Shown: piece after piece, positions 33,362 through 42,144 of the stretch | Layout of the letters: each line of letters begins with the position of its first letter | How positions within the stretch are numbered: the first letter of the stretch is position 1 | Source: Burkholderiaceae bacterium 16 | Lineage (GTDB): Bacteria > Pseudomonadota > Gammaproteobacteria > Burkholderiales > Burkholderiaceae | DNA length: 60,035 nt | Assembly: GCA_000955785.1 (NCBI GenBank) | Contig: JYOD01000148.1 | Location: forward strand, 1-60,035 | Reading direction: 5' to 3' | The notes under the pieces: model-generated | What the model saw: only the letters and a program-made list of their open reading frames with translations | Databases searched by the model: none | What the model was told of the DNA's origin: nothing | Made by a program: the position numbers and the translations under genes

Positions 33362-34864
33362 ATGATGAGCGATTTGCGAGATCTCGCCTACTGGCGCAAG
33401 CAGGCGGAAACGGTGCCCGTCCGTACGCAGGCCTATATCGATGGCCGCTGGACCGATGCCATTGACGGCGCCACCTTCGAGACGATCAACCCCGCCACCG
33501 GCAAGGTGCTGGCCCGCGTCGCGGCTTGCGGCGCCGAAGACGTCGACCGCGCCGTGGCCGCGGCACGCAAGGCTTTCCGGTCAGGCGTGTGGTCGGACCT
33601 GCCGCGCAGCGCCCGCAAGGCCGTGCTGCTCAGGCTGTCGCACCTGATCGACACGCATCGCGAAGAGCTGGCGCTGCTGGAAACGCTGGACATGGGCAAG
33701 CCCATCGCCGAAACGCTGCAATACGATATTCCCGAGGCCGGGCGCACTTACGCGTGGTACGGCGAAGCCATCGACAAGATCTACGACGAGATCGCGCCGA
33801 CTGGCCCTGGCGTGCTGGCCACCATCACGCGCGAACCGCTCGGCGTGGTCGCGGCGGTGGTTCCCTGGAACTATCCGCTGCTGATGGCCAGCTGGAAGGT
33901 GGCGCCCGCGCTGGCCGCGGGCAACAGCGTGGTGCTGAAACCGGCGGAGCAGTCCCCGCTTACCGCGCTGCGGCTGGCGGAACTCGCCGAGGAAGCCGGC
34001 GTTCCGGCGGGCGTCTTCAACGTGGTGCCGGGACTTGGCGCCGCCGCGGGCCAGGCGCTGGGCCGCCATCCGGACGTGGACTGCATTGCCTTCACCGGGT
34101 CCACCGCGACCGGCAAGCGCTTCATGGAGTATTCCGGCCAGTCGAACCTCAAGCGTGTCTGGCTGGAGTGCGGCGGCAAGTCCCCGCACATCGTCTTCGA
34201 CGACTGCCCGGACCTGGACCGCGCCGCGCAGGCGGCCGCCATCGGCATCTTCAGCAACCAGGGCGAGATCTGCATCGCCGGCTCGCGCCTCTATGTGCAG
34301 AGCGGCGTCTACGATGTGTTCCTGGAAAAGCTGGAAGCGCACGCCGCGCGGATGCAGCCAGGCGACCCGCTGGATCCGGCGTCCGCCATGGGCGCCATCG
34401 TCGACGGCGCGCAACTGCAGCGGGTGATGTCCTACGTGCGGAGCGGCGAGGACGAAGGTGCCCGGCTGCGTGCCGGCGGCAAGCGCGCGCTTTCGGACAG
34501 CGGCGGCTATTACATGCAGCCGACCATCTTCGAATGCCCGACGCAGTCGCTGACCATCGTGCGGGAAGAGATCTTTGGCCCGGTGCTGGCGGTGACCCGC
34601 TTCGAGACGGAAGAGGAGGCCATTCGCATGGCTAACGATTCCCCCTACGGCCTTGGCTCGGGGCTCTGGACCTCCAGTCTCTCCCGTGCCCACCGGGTTT
34701 CTCGCAAGCTGCAGGCGGGGCTGGTCTGGGTCAACTGCTATATGGACAGCGACGTGACGGTGCCCTTTGGCGGCGTGAAGCAGTCGGGTTCGGGGCGGGA
34801 CAAGTCATTGCACGCGCTGGACAAGTACACGGACCTGAAGACGACGTGGATCAGCCTGGCATGA
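33362..34864 (+). CDS. NAD(P)-dependent aldehyde dehydrogenase (PuuC-like)
   Basis: A 500-residue non-acylating aldehyde dehydrogenase. It shows VVPWNYPLLMASWKVAPALAAGN, the catalytic Glu in LECGGKSPHIVF, and the catalytic Cys in NQGEICIAGSRLYV. PFGGVKQSGSGRDKS at the C-terminus is typical of gamma-glutamyl-gamma-aminobutyraldehyde or aminobutyraldehyde dehydrogenases. ATG codons at 33362 and 33365 are both possible. Last gene of the operon; it would oxidise the aldehyde formed by the upstream enzymes to an acid. Confidence 0.92.
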   Translation: MMSDLRDLAYWRKQAETVPVRTQAYIDGRWTDAIDGATFETINPATGKVLARVAACGAEDVDRAVAAARKAFRSGVWSDLPRSARKAVLLRLSHLIDTHREELALLETLDMGKPIAETLQYDIPEAGRTYAWYGEAIDKIYDEIAPTGPGVLATITREPLGVVAAVVPWNYPLLMASWKVAPALAAGNSVVLKPAEQSPLTALRLAELAEEAGVPAGVFNVVPGLGAAAGQALGRHPDVDCIAFTGSTATGKRFMEYSGQSNLKRVWLECGGKSPHIVFDDCPDLDRAAQAAAIGIFSNQGEICIAGSRLYVQSGVYDVFLEKLEAHAARMQPGDPLDPASAMGAIVDGAQLQRVMSYVRSGEDEGARLRAGGKRALSDSGGYYMQPTIFECPTQSLTIVREEIFGPVLAVTRFETEEEAIRMANDSPYGLGSGLWTSSLSRAHRVSRKLQAGLVWVNCYMDSDVTVPFGGVKQSGSGRDKSLHALDKYTDLKTTWISLA

Positions 34865-34901
34865 CAGGGCGGCGCGCGGACCGCGGGCTTACCCCGCGCT
34901 G

Positions 34902-34920
34902 ACCGGGTGCGATGCCCGGT
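34902..34920. terminator. small hairpin between convergent genes
   Basis: ACCGGG/CCCGGT stem around 7 nt, between the dehydrogenase end (34864) and the LuxR gene end (34921). Short and without U-run; weak candidate. Confidence 0.3.
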
Positions 34921-35688
34921 TCAGATCAGCTCCTCTTGCCGCATCGTGGGGGCGTTGTCGCCGGCCAGGGTCAGCAGTGCCGCACCGCCGCGCGGCGTGC
35001 GGCCACCGCCCGCCGCCCGAGCCAGGTCAAGGCCCCGCTCCCGCGCCTTGTAGACGGCTTCTTCCTTCCCGCCGGCCTGCAGGAGCTTGTAGATGGTGCG
35101 GGCGTGGGTCTTGACGGTAGGCACGGAGATATTCAGCAAGCGGCCCACGGTCTTGAACGCATGGCCCCGGGCAAGCAATACCAGCACATCGTACTGGCGC
35201 TGGGTCAGTCCCAGCAACATCGCCTCTGCACCGGGCTGTTCACTGCCAACGGCGGGTTGCGATGCCTGCTTCGCCGCGGGCAGGGCCGGGAACAGTGGAA
35301 GCTGTCCAATGCCGGAATGCATCGGATGAGCGGTGGCGATACGCCGGACGGCCGACTCGATCACGTCGAGCGGCGCCGATTTCGCGAGACAGCCGCAGAA
35401 ACCCGTCGTGATCGCGCCCTGGGGCAATTCCAGGGGAACGGTATCGGAAAGCAACAGCAAGCGCGGTGCCGGCCATATCCTGCGTACCACGCCGAGCCAC
35501 TGCCAGCCCGTGTCCGGATTGCCGGGCATGCCGAAGACAATCAGGTCAACGTCGTCCCTGGCATGGCAAGGGGCGGGGATTTCCGTGGGGTCGATGGCAA
35601 GGACGTAGTCGATGCCCGCAACACGCTTCAACAGCGTGAGCATGGCGATGCGGAGCAACGGATGGCTTTCGACGAGCAGCGCGTTCAT
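34921..35688 (-). CDS. LuxR/NarL-type regulator with degenerate receiver domain
   Basis: A 255-residue protein. The C-terminal LuxR helix-turn-helix is clear (GLTQRQYDVLVLLARGHAFKTVGRLL, then VPTVKTHARTIYKLLQ). The N-terminal 120 residues have the receiver fold pattern (MNALLVESHPLLRIAMLTLL; late Lys in CGCLAKSAP), but the phospho-acceptor position in DLIVFGMPGN has no Asp and the acidic pair is reduced to Glu. It is therefore unlikely to be driven by a histidine kinase. It lies downstream of, and in line with, the racemase and ast genes; no kinase is adjacent. Confidence 0.8.
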   Translation of the reverse strand: MNALLVESHPLLRIAMLTLLKRVAGIDYVLAIDPTEIPAPCHARDDVDLIVFGMPGNPDTGWQWLGVVRRIWPAPRLLLLSDTVPLELPQGAITTGFCGCLAKSAPLDVIESAVRRIATAHPMHSGIGQLPLFPALPAAKQASQPAVGSEQPGAEAMLLGLTQRQYDVLVLLARGHAFKTVGRLLNISVPTVKTHARTIYKLLQAGGKEEAVYKARERGLDLARAAGGGRTPRGGAALLTLAGDNAPTMRQEELI

Positions 35689-35945
35689 GCCTTACCTCCC
35701 CGTACAGATGCAATGGAGCAGGCTGAACCCACAAGCAGGCGCGGCGCTGCCAGCGCGGATCAGCGCCATTGCAGCACCCGCCACCTTCGGATTTCGACCC
35801 CCCATCCCGGCTGTGCCGCCAGGGTGGTTCTGCGTCATGGACGCCTGCCCGGATATTTGATTTTTTTTCTTGTTCCGGGTGATCTTATGTGCGGAATATA
35901 GCGAAATCAAGGAATTATTGTTGCGGTGCTGAAACAACAACCTGT
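35689..35945. other. AT-rich spacer between racemase and LuxR-type gene
   Basis: 257 bp without a gene. The AT-rich part around 35850-35940 (runs of T and A) probably holds the promoter of the minus-strand LuxR-type gene. Confidence 0.4.
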
Positions 35946-37091
35946 TCATCGGCATCCGTTTCGCGCCGGTGCCGCCTCCTCGCACCGCGTCGCGATCTTG
36001 CTGACGGAGTTGCCCCAGCCGACGCACAGGTCCGGATAGATGGTGCCGGAGATGGCCTCGATGTCCGCGACGCCGATCCGGCATTCGCCTTGCTGGCCGC
36101 AAAGGACAACTTCGTCGCCGGGAAACACTGCCTCGCACGATGTCACATCCACCATCAGGGTGTTCATCGTCACGCGCCCGACCACCGGGAACCGTTTTCC
36201 CCGGATCAGGGCAAATCCCTTGTTCGAGAAGTCCCGCCGATAGCCATCCGCGTATCCAATCGGGATATTGGCCAGGCGGGAGTCGCGCGAGAGTGTCAAG
36301 GTGCGGTCGTATGCCACGGTGTTGCCGGCGGGATAGGCGTTGACGGAGGCCACGCGGGATTTCAGGCTGGCAATGGCCTGGAAGGCAGGGTAGGCGGGCA
36401 GGCACCCGTACAGGATTGCGCCCGTTCGCACCATGTCCAGGTGGCTGCCGGGGACTTTCAGGGTGGCGAACGAGTTTGCGCAATGCAGTTGCACGCGGCT
36501 GCGATCCAGTCCGGCGTGCTCGACGATCCAGCCGGCTTCCTCGCGGAAGCTGGCCAGCCCGCGTTCGACGTCCTCGATGTCCGGAACCGGGAAATGCGTC
36601 ATGATGCCGACGATCTCCAGGTTTGGCAGGGCTGCGGCGGCCAGTGCCTTGCGGCGCTCCCCGGCGGTTTTGAGATCGAAGCCGTTGCGGCTCATGCCGC
36701 CGGAGTTCAGTTCGAGATGCACCCGGACGGCACACGCGTGGCGCCCGGCGATCTCGCTCATCTTGCCCGCATATTCAAGATTGCCCGCGATCTCCTCCAT
36801 CCGGTACTGTAGGCCATCTTCGATCTCCACCGGGGTGGCTGCGCGCACGCGCAGGATCCGGCCGCGAAAGCCTGCGGCGCGGACCAGCTTTGCTTCGTCG
36901 TTGCTGGCAACGCCGATCGAAGGGACCCCAAGCGCAATGACCGATGCGACGAGCAGCGCGATGCCATGTCCGCATGCATCCGCCTTCATGACGGCGCACA
37001 TCTCGGTCCGGGGCCCGGTCAAGGCCTGGATGCCGCGTACATTGTCTTCAAATTTGTCCAGATCGATTTCAAACCACGCATTGCTTTCCAT
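35946..37091 (-). CDS. alanine racemase family protein (possible arginine/broad-range racemase)
   Basis: A 381-residue fold-type III PLP racemase with no signal peptide, so cytoplasmic. The PLP lysine is in AVMKADACGHG, where the usual Tyr before Gly-His-Gly is Cys. The second catalytic Tyr lies in IPIGYADGYRRD, and VGRVTMNTLMVDV is intact. Start at 37091 after CAGGAAAT. It lies 120 nt after astB in the same direction as the arginine succinyltransferase genes, which points to interconversion of D- and L-arginine (or ornithine/lysine) rather than cell-wall alanine. Ordinary Alr activity cannot be excluded. Confidence 0.8.
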   Translation of the reverse strand: MESNAWFEIDLDKFEDNVRGIQALTGPRTEMCAVMKADACGHGIALLVASVIALGVPSIGVASNDEAKLVRAAGFRGRILRVRAATPVEIEDGLQYRMEEIAGNLEYAGKMSEIAGRHACAVRVHLELNSGGMSRNGFDLKTAGERRKALAAAALPNLEIVGIMTHFPVPDIEDVERGLASFREEAGWIVEHAGLDRSRVQLHCANSFATLKVPGSHLDMVRTGAILYGCLPAYPAFQAIASLKSRVASVNAYPAGNTVAYDRTLTLSRDSRLANIPIGYADGYRRDFSNKGFALIRGKRFPVVGRVTMNTLMVDVTSCEAVFPGDEVVLCGQQGECRIGVADIEAISGTIYPDLCVGWGNSVSKIATRCEEAAPARNGCR

Positions 37092-37211
37092 ATGCACTCT
37101 GATTTCCTGGTTTTGCGATCGCCGGACAATGCTCGCGCGCAAGGGCGCCGCCACGTCCGGCGGTGATGACTTGGGATTGATTTCCTGGCGACAGGACGAG
37201 GTCAGCCGTGC

Positions 37212-38552
37212 TCAGTCCGCCACATAGAAGCCGGGAAGGTTCAGGATGCGCTCCAACTCGTGGAGCGCCGTCCGGATTTCATCCAGCAGTTGGGGGTCCC
37301 GCAGGTCGCCGGGGAGCAGGCGGTCGCGGTAGTGGCGCGTAACCCAGTCGACCAGCCGGCCGTGCAGCCTCTCGCTAAAGAAGACATCGCTGCCAATGGA
37401 CGCGGCTTGCGCGGCATCCAGCACGACCCGAAGCCGGAGGCAGGCGGGGCCACCGCCGTTGCGCATGCTTTCATGCAAGTCGAAGGACAAGACCTCCGCA
37501 ATCGCCCCGCCCGAGGCCGACAGTTGTGCCAGGTAGCGCCTGCAGGCAGTGTTATCCTGGCACTCGGAGGGCACGACAATCAGCTTGCGTCCGTCGGGGG
37601 CGCAGAGCAACTGACTGTTGAACAGGTAGGTTGAAACGGCGTCCTGCAGGGATAGCTCGCGGTCGGCTACGCGGATGCAGTTCATCTCGAAGCCGCTTGC
37701 GCCGCAGGCCCTGGACAGCGCATCGATGACCTTTGCTTCGTCATCAAAGGCAGCCTCGTGATACAGGAGCGTATCCAGGTGACCGACCGCGATCACGTCG
37801 TTGTGAAAGACCCCGGCATCGATTGCTGCCGCCGATTGCCTTGCATAGACCGTTCGCGCCGGATCCAGCTGGTGCAGGCGGGCAACGGCTCGGCTGGCTT
37901 CGGCGTACTGGCGTGGCGCGAACCTGCGCGGCACGGCTTCATCCGATGCAAAGGCCTCGTCGCCGTAGACGAAGAACTGGACACCGGCTTCGCCGTGGCT
38001 GCGGGCAAAGCGCGTATGGTTGGCCGCGCCCTCGTCGCCGAGCGCGGCAACGCCGGGAATGGCGTCGTGGACGGCAAAGTGCTGCTTGTCGCTGAAGATC
38101 TGCCTGAGCAGCCTTGCCGTGTCCGGGTGTTCGACCGAACGATGCAACTTGGCGCTGAGATTGGCCGGGGTGAAGTGGACCTTGCCATCGGCGGAGTCCG
38201 TCGCGGGGCAGACCGTGGCGGCGTTGGCTGTCCACATCGAGGAGGCCGAGTAGGCTGCGGACAGCAACCGGGGTTCCTGCTGCCCGGCCTTGGCAAGCAC
38301 CGCAGCGTCGGCGCCATCGAAGCCCAGCGATCGCAGCAGCCGGAGATTCGGCCTGGCAAGCGGCGGCAATACGGCCTGGGGAATGCCCCGGCGGTGCAAG
38401 GCCAGCATCTTCGCCAGTCCTTGCAGGGCCGCCTTGCGTGGATTCGCCGCGCTGCCGCGATGGCGCATGGAGGCGACATTGCCAGTGGCCAGGCCAGCGT
38501 GGTGATGACTCGGCCCCACCAGGCCGTCGAAGTTGACTTCCTGCGCGGGCAT
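37212..38552 (-). CDS. astB: N-succinylarginine dihydrolase
   Basis: A 446-residue enzyme of the guanidine-modifying superfamily, second step of the arginine succinyltransferase pathway: N2-succinylarginine to N2-succinylornithine, 2 NH3 and CO2. Clear AstB features are VNFDGLVGPSHHHAGLA at the N-terminus, ANAATVCPATDSADGKVHFTPANL, HFAVHDAIPGVAALGDEGAANHTRF, and the catalytic-Cys end block MRNGGGPACLRLRV. The ATG at 38552 follows CAGGAGG, and the length equals E. coli AstB; the 27-codon extension is rejected. Confidence 0.97.
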   Translation of the reverse strand: MPAQEVNFDGLVGPSHHHAGLATGNVASMRHRGSAANPRKAALQGLAKMLALHRRGIPQAVLPPLARPNLRLLRSLGFDGADAAVLAKAGQQEPRLLSAAYSASSMWTANAATVCPATDSADGKVHFTPANLSAKLHRSVEHPDTARLLRQIFSDKQHFAVHDAIPGVAALGDEGAANHTRFARSHGEAGVQFFVYGDEAFASDEAVPRRFAPRQYAEASRAVARLHQLDPARTVYARQSAAAIDAGVFHNDVIAVGHLDTLLYHEAAFDDEAKVIDALSRACGASGFEMNCIRVADRELSLQDAVSTYLFNSQLLCAPDGRKLIVVPSECQDNTACRRYLAQLSASGGAIAEVLSFDLHESMRNGGGPACLRLRVVLDAAQAASIGSDVFFSERLHGRLVDWVTRHYRDRLLPGDLRDPQLLDEIRTALHELERILNLPGFYVAD

Positions 38553-38625
38553 ATTGCCTCCTGCCCCGAAGCTGGTGGCCAGCGAGGATGGACCGCCTGC
38601 CGGCTGGCCAGGCGGGTGACGATGA

Positions 38626-39669
38626 TTATCCATTGAGTTTCACCCCCAGCTTGAGCGTGACGACGCGCACTGGATCTCCGGCGCCGATGGCAAGCGCATC
38701 GCGCTCTTCGCTGCTCAGCGCAAGGCTGCCAAAGGCCGGCGCCGCATGGCTGACGATCGCGCGGAAGTCGCCGCGCCGGGTATTGCCGACCAGCACCGGA
38801 CGCGTCCCGGCGGCGGGATCCGTACCGGATGCCGGGCGGGCAATCGCCAGCACGCTGTCCTTGGTGATGCGCAGGTGCTTGATATGCCCCTGTACTACTG
38901 GGCCGGCATCGAAAATGTCCACCAGCCCTTCATAGTCCAGGCCTTCCTGTTCCAGCATGCGCCGTGCCGGTTCGGTTGCCGCATGCGCCCGGCCGATGAC
39001 TTCGCGGGCCTCATCGGTCAGGAAGTCTGTGTAGATGGGGAAGCGCGGCATCAGCTCGGCGATAAAGGACTTGGCGCCGCCGCCGCTCTTGTCGTCGGCC
39101 GCGGAGAAGTCCATCTTGAAGAAGTGCTTGCCAAGGCTTTCCCAGAACGGCGAAGTGCCATCCGGGCGCAGGAATCCCCGCAGCTCGGCGCAAATGACCT
39201 CGGGAAGCAAGTCGATAAAGCTGGCGGCGAACAGCAGCCGGCCCTTCGACAGCAGCTTGCCGTTGGTGCCGCTGCGGCAAGCGGGGTCCAGGAACAAGGT
39301 GCAAAGCTCGGCGCAGCCGGTGAGGTCGTTCGACAGGAAGAGCGTCTTCTTGTTGGAATAGACGCCAATCTCGCGGCAGGAGTGCACCAGTTGTCCAAGC
39401 CGGAAGCTGTAGAAGGCGTCTTCCAGGCCAACCGCGGCCTTCAGCGCGCTGACACCGCAGACCTGGCCGGTCGCCGTATCCTCGAGGACGAAGACATAGT
39501 CGCATTGTTGCGGTGGCAACTCGCCCTTGAAAGATGCTTCCGCGGTGGCGATCCGCTTGCTTAGGGCGGCCGGGTCGGCCTTGAGGGTTGTCATGCCGGG
39601 ACCGACTCTCTCCGCCAGGGATAGCAGGGCAGGGAGGTGACGGGCGTTGGCTGAACGCAGGACGATCAT
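38626..39669 (-). CDS. aruG: arginine/ornithine N-succinyltransferase beta subunit
   Basis: A 347-residue subunit of the succinyl-CoA:arginine N-succinyltransferase, first step of the AST pathway. It has the GNAT-like N-terminus MIVLRSANARHLPALLSLAERVGPGMTTL and the family blocks ELCTLFLDPACRSG, FWESLGKHFFKMDF and AELMPRFPIYTDFL. Two-subunit forms (AruF/AruG) are known from Pseudomonas. It lies 19 nt downstream of the alpha-subunit gene, ahead of astB. Confidence 0.93.
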   Translation of the reverse strand: MIVLRSANARHLPALLSLAERVGPGMTTLKADPAALSKRIATAEASFKGELPPQQCDYVFVLEDTATGQVCGVSALKAAVGLEDAFYSFRLGQLVHSCREIGVYSNKKTLFLSNDLTGCAELCTLFLDPACRSGTNGKLLSKGRLLFAASFIDLLPEVICAELRGFLRPDGTSPFWESLGKHFFKMDFSAADDKSGGGAKSFIAELMPRFPIYTDFLTDEAREVIGRAHAATEPARRMLEQEGLDYEGLVDIFDAGPVVQGHIKHLRITKDSVLAIARPASGTDPAAGTRPVLVGNTRRGDFRAIVSHAAPAFGSLALSSEERDALAIGAGDPVRVVTLKLGVKLNG

Positions 39670-39688
39670 GCGGGCTCCTGTTGGCGCG

Positions 39689-40711
39689 TCACGCCGCGGC
39701 GACGATCACGGCGTCGCCGGGCGAAACGCGCAGCGATTCCATCGTCTGCGCGGAAAGGGCAATCCGGCCGCGGTCCAGTTCGATGGCGCCGTGGGCGACC
39801 GTGCAGCGGAACCTGGCCAGCGGACCGGTCGAGGCGACCAGGCAGGTCTCCGTGGGCTGGTCCTCGGCGCCAGGCTCGACGGTCAGCGTGCAGACAGTGG
39901 CAAGGGTCTGAAGGCGGGAGGCGTGTGCTTCGAGGATGGGGCCACCGTCGAATATATCGACGTAGCGTTCCGCTTCAAAGCCTTCCGCGCTCAGTATGTC
40001 GAATGGATAGGCGGCGGCCGGGTGCAGTTGGCCGATCACCTCCTGGGCGTCGTCGGGCAGCAGGGACACGTACACGGGGTAGTGCGGCATGAGTTCGACG
40101 AAGAGCGTGCCGTTGCGTGCGCCGCAGACCGCGCGTTCCGCGGACAGGTAATCCATGTTGAAGAACTTGCCGCCGATCGCATCCCAGAAGGGAGACGAGT
40201 GGTCCGCGCGCGTCTGCCCGGACAGGCACACGAAGAAATCGTCGGCGAAGCGCCGCCTGTCGGCGGCGGCCAGCATCAGGCGGGAGCGCGACAGCAGCGG
40301 GCCGGCCCAGGCGTCCTCCTCCGGCGTTTCCACCAGGAAGCCCGATAGCTGGGAGTGTGCGGTGAGATCCGAGCACAGGGACAGGACATGCACATTGTTG
40401 GTGATCCCCAGGTCGCGGGACACATGGTGGATGACGTCGTTCCTGTAGGAAAAATACGCCCCCGCCGCACCGGCGGCGGCAGAGATGGATGCGGCGCCGG
40501 CAAGCGTGCCGTCCGGCCGTTCCAGCACCATCTGGTAGCGTTCGTCGCCCGGCATGTCGACGGATCGCGCCAGCGCTTCGGCTGAGCGCGAGATCGCGTC
40601 GTCAATCCCTTCGCGTGTGCGGGGCAGCGTGTGGACGTGCGGGCTCGCGCGCTGCGCGAGTGCGAACAGCGCGGACGCATCGTTGTCAACGGCGGGGCGA
40701 GCGATCCACAT
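39689..40711 (-). CDS. aruF: arginine N-succinyltransferase alpha subunit
   Basis: A 340-residue partner of AruG with the same fold (MWIARPAVDNDASALFALAQRASP; FWDAIGGKFFNMDYLSAE; FVELMPHYPVYVSLLPDDAQEVIGQLHPA). It is more diverged from AstA than AruG, as usual for the alpha subunit. The ribosome site is AGGAAAA. First gene of aruF-aruG-astB-racemase. The 159-bp gap to the AraC-type gene upstream probably holds the promoter. Confidence 0.92.
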   Translation of the reverse strand: MWIARPAVDNDASALFALAQRASPHVHTLPRTREGIDDAISRSAEALARSVDMPGDERYQMVLERPDGTLAGAASISAAAGAAGAYFSYRNDVIHHVSRDLGITNNVHVLSLCSDLTAHSQLSGFLVETPEEDAWAGPLLSRSRLMLAAADRRRFADDFFVCLSGQTRADHSSPFWDAIGGKFFNMDYLSAERAVCGARNGTLFVELMPHYPVYVSLLPDDAQEVIGQLHPAAAYPFDILSAEGFEAERYVDIFDGGPILEAHASRLQTLATVCTLTVEPGAEDQPTETCLVASTGPLARFRCTVAHGAIELDRGRIALSAQTMESLRVSPGDAVIVAAA

Positions 40712-40870
40712 GGTTTTCCTGCACGTTAGGGTTGGCCTGTTCAGGCTTGTCAGGCTGGTAGTGTCCCGAACTGTACGTGCAGCGAGGCGCCGCTGAAACC
40801 ATGAATGCGACGTCGCGTTTCAGATCTGCGCCGTCGCGCTGTCGTGCCGGCGCCGGTCTCGATGAACAGG

Positions 40871-41821
40871 TCAGGTCCCGGGCCGGAGAATCCTCTGCCT
40901 TTCCTCGCGCGGGGTCAGCCCAAAGACGGTCCGATAAGTCGTGGAAAAGTGTGGTCCCGACGAAAACCCGCACATCAGGCCGATCTGCAGCAGGGAGTGC
41001 CGGGATTCCCTGAGCAGGCGCCGTGCCCTGGCCAGGCGGATCTCCAGGTAATAGCGGGAAGGAACGGCATTGAGATGCTGTTTGAACAGCCGCTCCAGCT
41101 GGCGCCGCGAGAGGCCGACCAGGCCCGCGATCTCCTCGGTCTGCAGGGGCTCTTCGATATTGGCTTCCATGAGGGCGACCGCCTCGGACAGTTTGGGCGT
41201 CAAGCCGCCGAACTGCGTCTGCAGCGCGACACGCTGGCGCTCCGCCGGCGCGCGGATGCGCTCGATGCACAGCAGATCCTGGATGGTGCTGGCCAGTTGC
41301 GTACCCAGTGTATCGCGGACAAAGCCGAGGGCCAGGTCAATGGCAGCGGTACCGCCACAGCATGTGGTCCATTTCCCCGTGTGCTCGATAATGGCTGGCG
41401 ACAGGATAGCTTCGTTGGCGGGGGATTCCAGCACCATGGCGTCATGCCAGTGCAGTGCGACGCGCATGCCTGTGGACCACCGGGTCCGCAAGAGCCACAG
41501 GACCGCATTGCCGATGACGCAGACATAAGTGGCTTTCTCGATCAGTTCGTCGAGGCAGCCGGATGCGGCGCCAGCGGGCTGCTCCCACAAGACAAGCACA
41601 TCGCAAGGCGGGCAGGTCCCGGCCTCCCGGGCGATCGCCGTCGATACGCGCATGCCGTGATCGCGGCCGAGCGCCTGGGCAAGCTGGAGGATCCGCTGGA
41701 AGAGCGCGATCTCGGCGGGCAGTGCCGCGCTCCAGCCGTAAAGCACGACGTCGATCCTGGCCGCGCCAGTCAGTTTGCGCCAGGGGGTCCCGCCGCTCGC
41801 GGCATCAATCCTCGCGCTCAT
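40871..41821 (-). CDS. AraC family regulator with DJ-1/PfpI-like domain (ArgR/GlxA type)
   Basis: A 316-residue GlxA-type regulator. The N-terminal amidotransferase-like domain (about residues 15-185) carries WTTCCGGTAAIDLALGFV. The C-terminal double helix-turn-helix (QTEEIAGLVGLSRRQLERLFKQHL, then IGLMCGFSSGPHFSTTYRTVFG) is of AraC type. In Pseudomonas the AraC-family ArgR of this architecture controls aot and aru genes in response to arginine. Position directly upstream of aruFG-astB and divergent from an ABC transporter supports the same role. Confidence 0.9.
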   Translation of the reverse strand: MSARIDAASGGTPWRKLTGAARIDVVLYGWSAALPAEIALFQRILQLAQALGRDHGMRVSTAIAREAGTCPPCDVLVLWEQPAGAASGCLDELIEKATYVCVIGNAVLWLLRTRWSTGMRVALHWHDAMVLESPANEAILSPAIIEHTGKWTTCCGGTAAIDLALGFVRDTLGTQLASTIQDLLCIERIRAPAERQRVALQTQFGGLTPKLSEAVALMEANIEEPLQTEEIAGLVGLSRRQLERLFKQHLNAVPSRYYLEIRLARARRLLRESRHSLLQIGLMCGFSSGPHFSTTYRTVFGLTPREERQRILRPGT

Positions 41822-42144
41822 CGTCACGTCTTCCTTGTCGTCGGTGCCGTAGCCGCCATGACCGATGTCATCCGACAGTCAGAGTCAGGCCGGAAGGCAC
41901 ATGCAATCCATCCTAATCAAAGTCCCGCCCGACAGTAAGGGCCAATTGCCGAAGGCGGAATAAGGCCACGCCGCATGCACCGGAGCCGGGCAGAGGTTTG
42001 CGCGGCTGCGCGGGACGGCACGCATGCTAGCGTATACCCGATTGTCCAAAATAGAATTTATGTCTATATTTCATTCCGCGCCGGGCAGCCCATTGTCTGC
42101 CACGCGAATCGCGAGACTCGCAAGAAACTGGAGATGCAAACGCT
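41822..42144. promoter_or_regulatory. divergent region between the ArgR-like gene and the ABC transporter
   Basis: 323 bp without a gene. It becomes AT-rich at 42030-42075, the likely promoter of the transporter operon. No clear operator was identified by eye. Confidence 0.45.
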
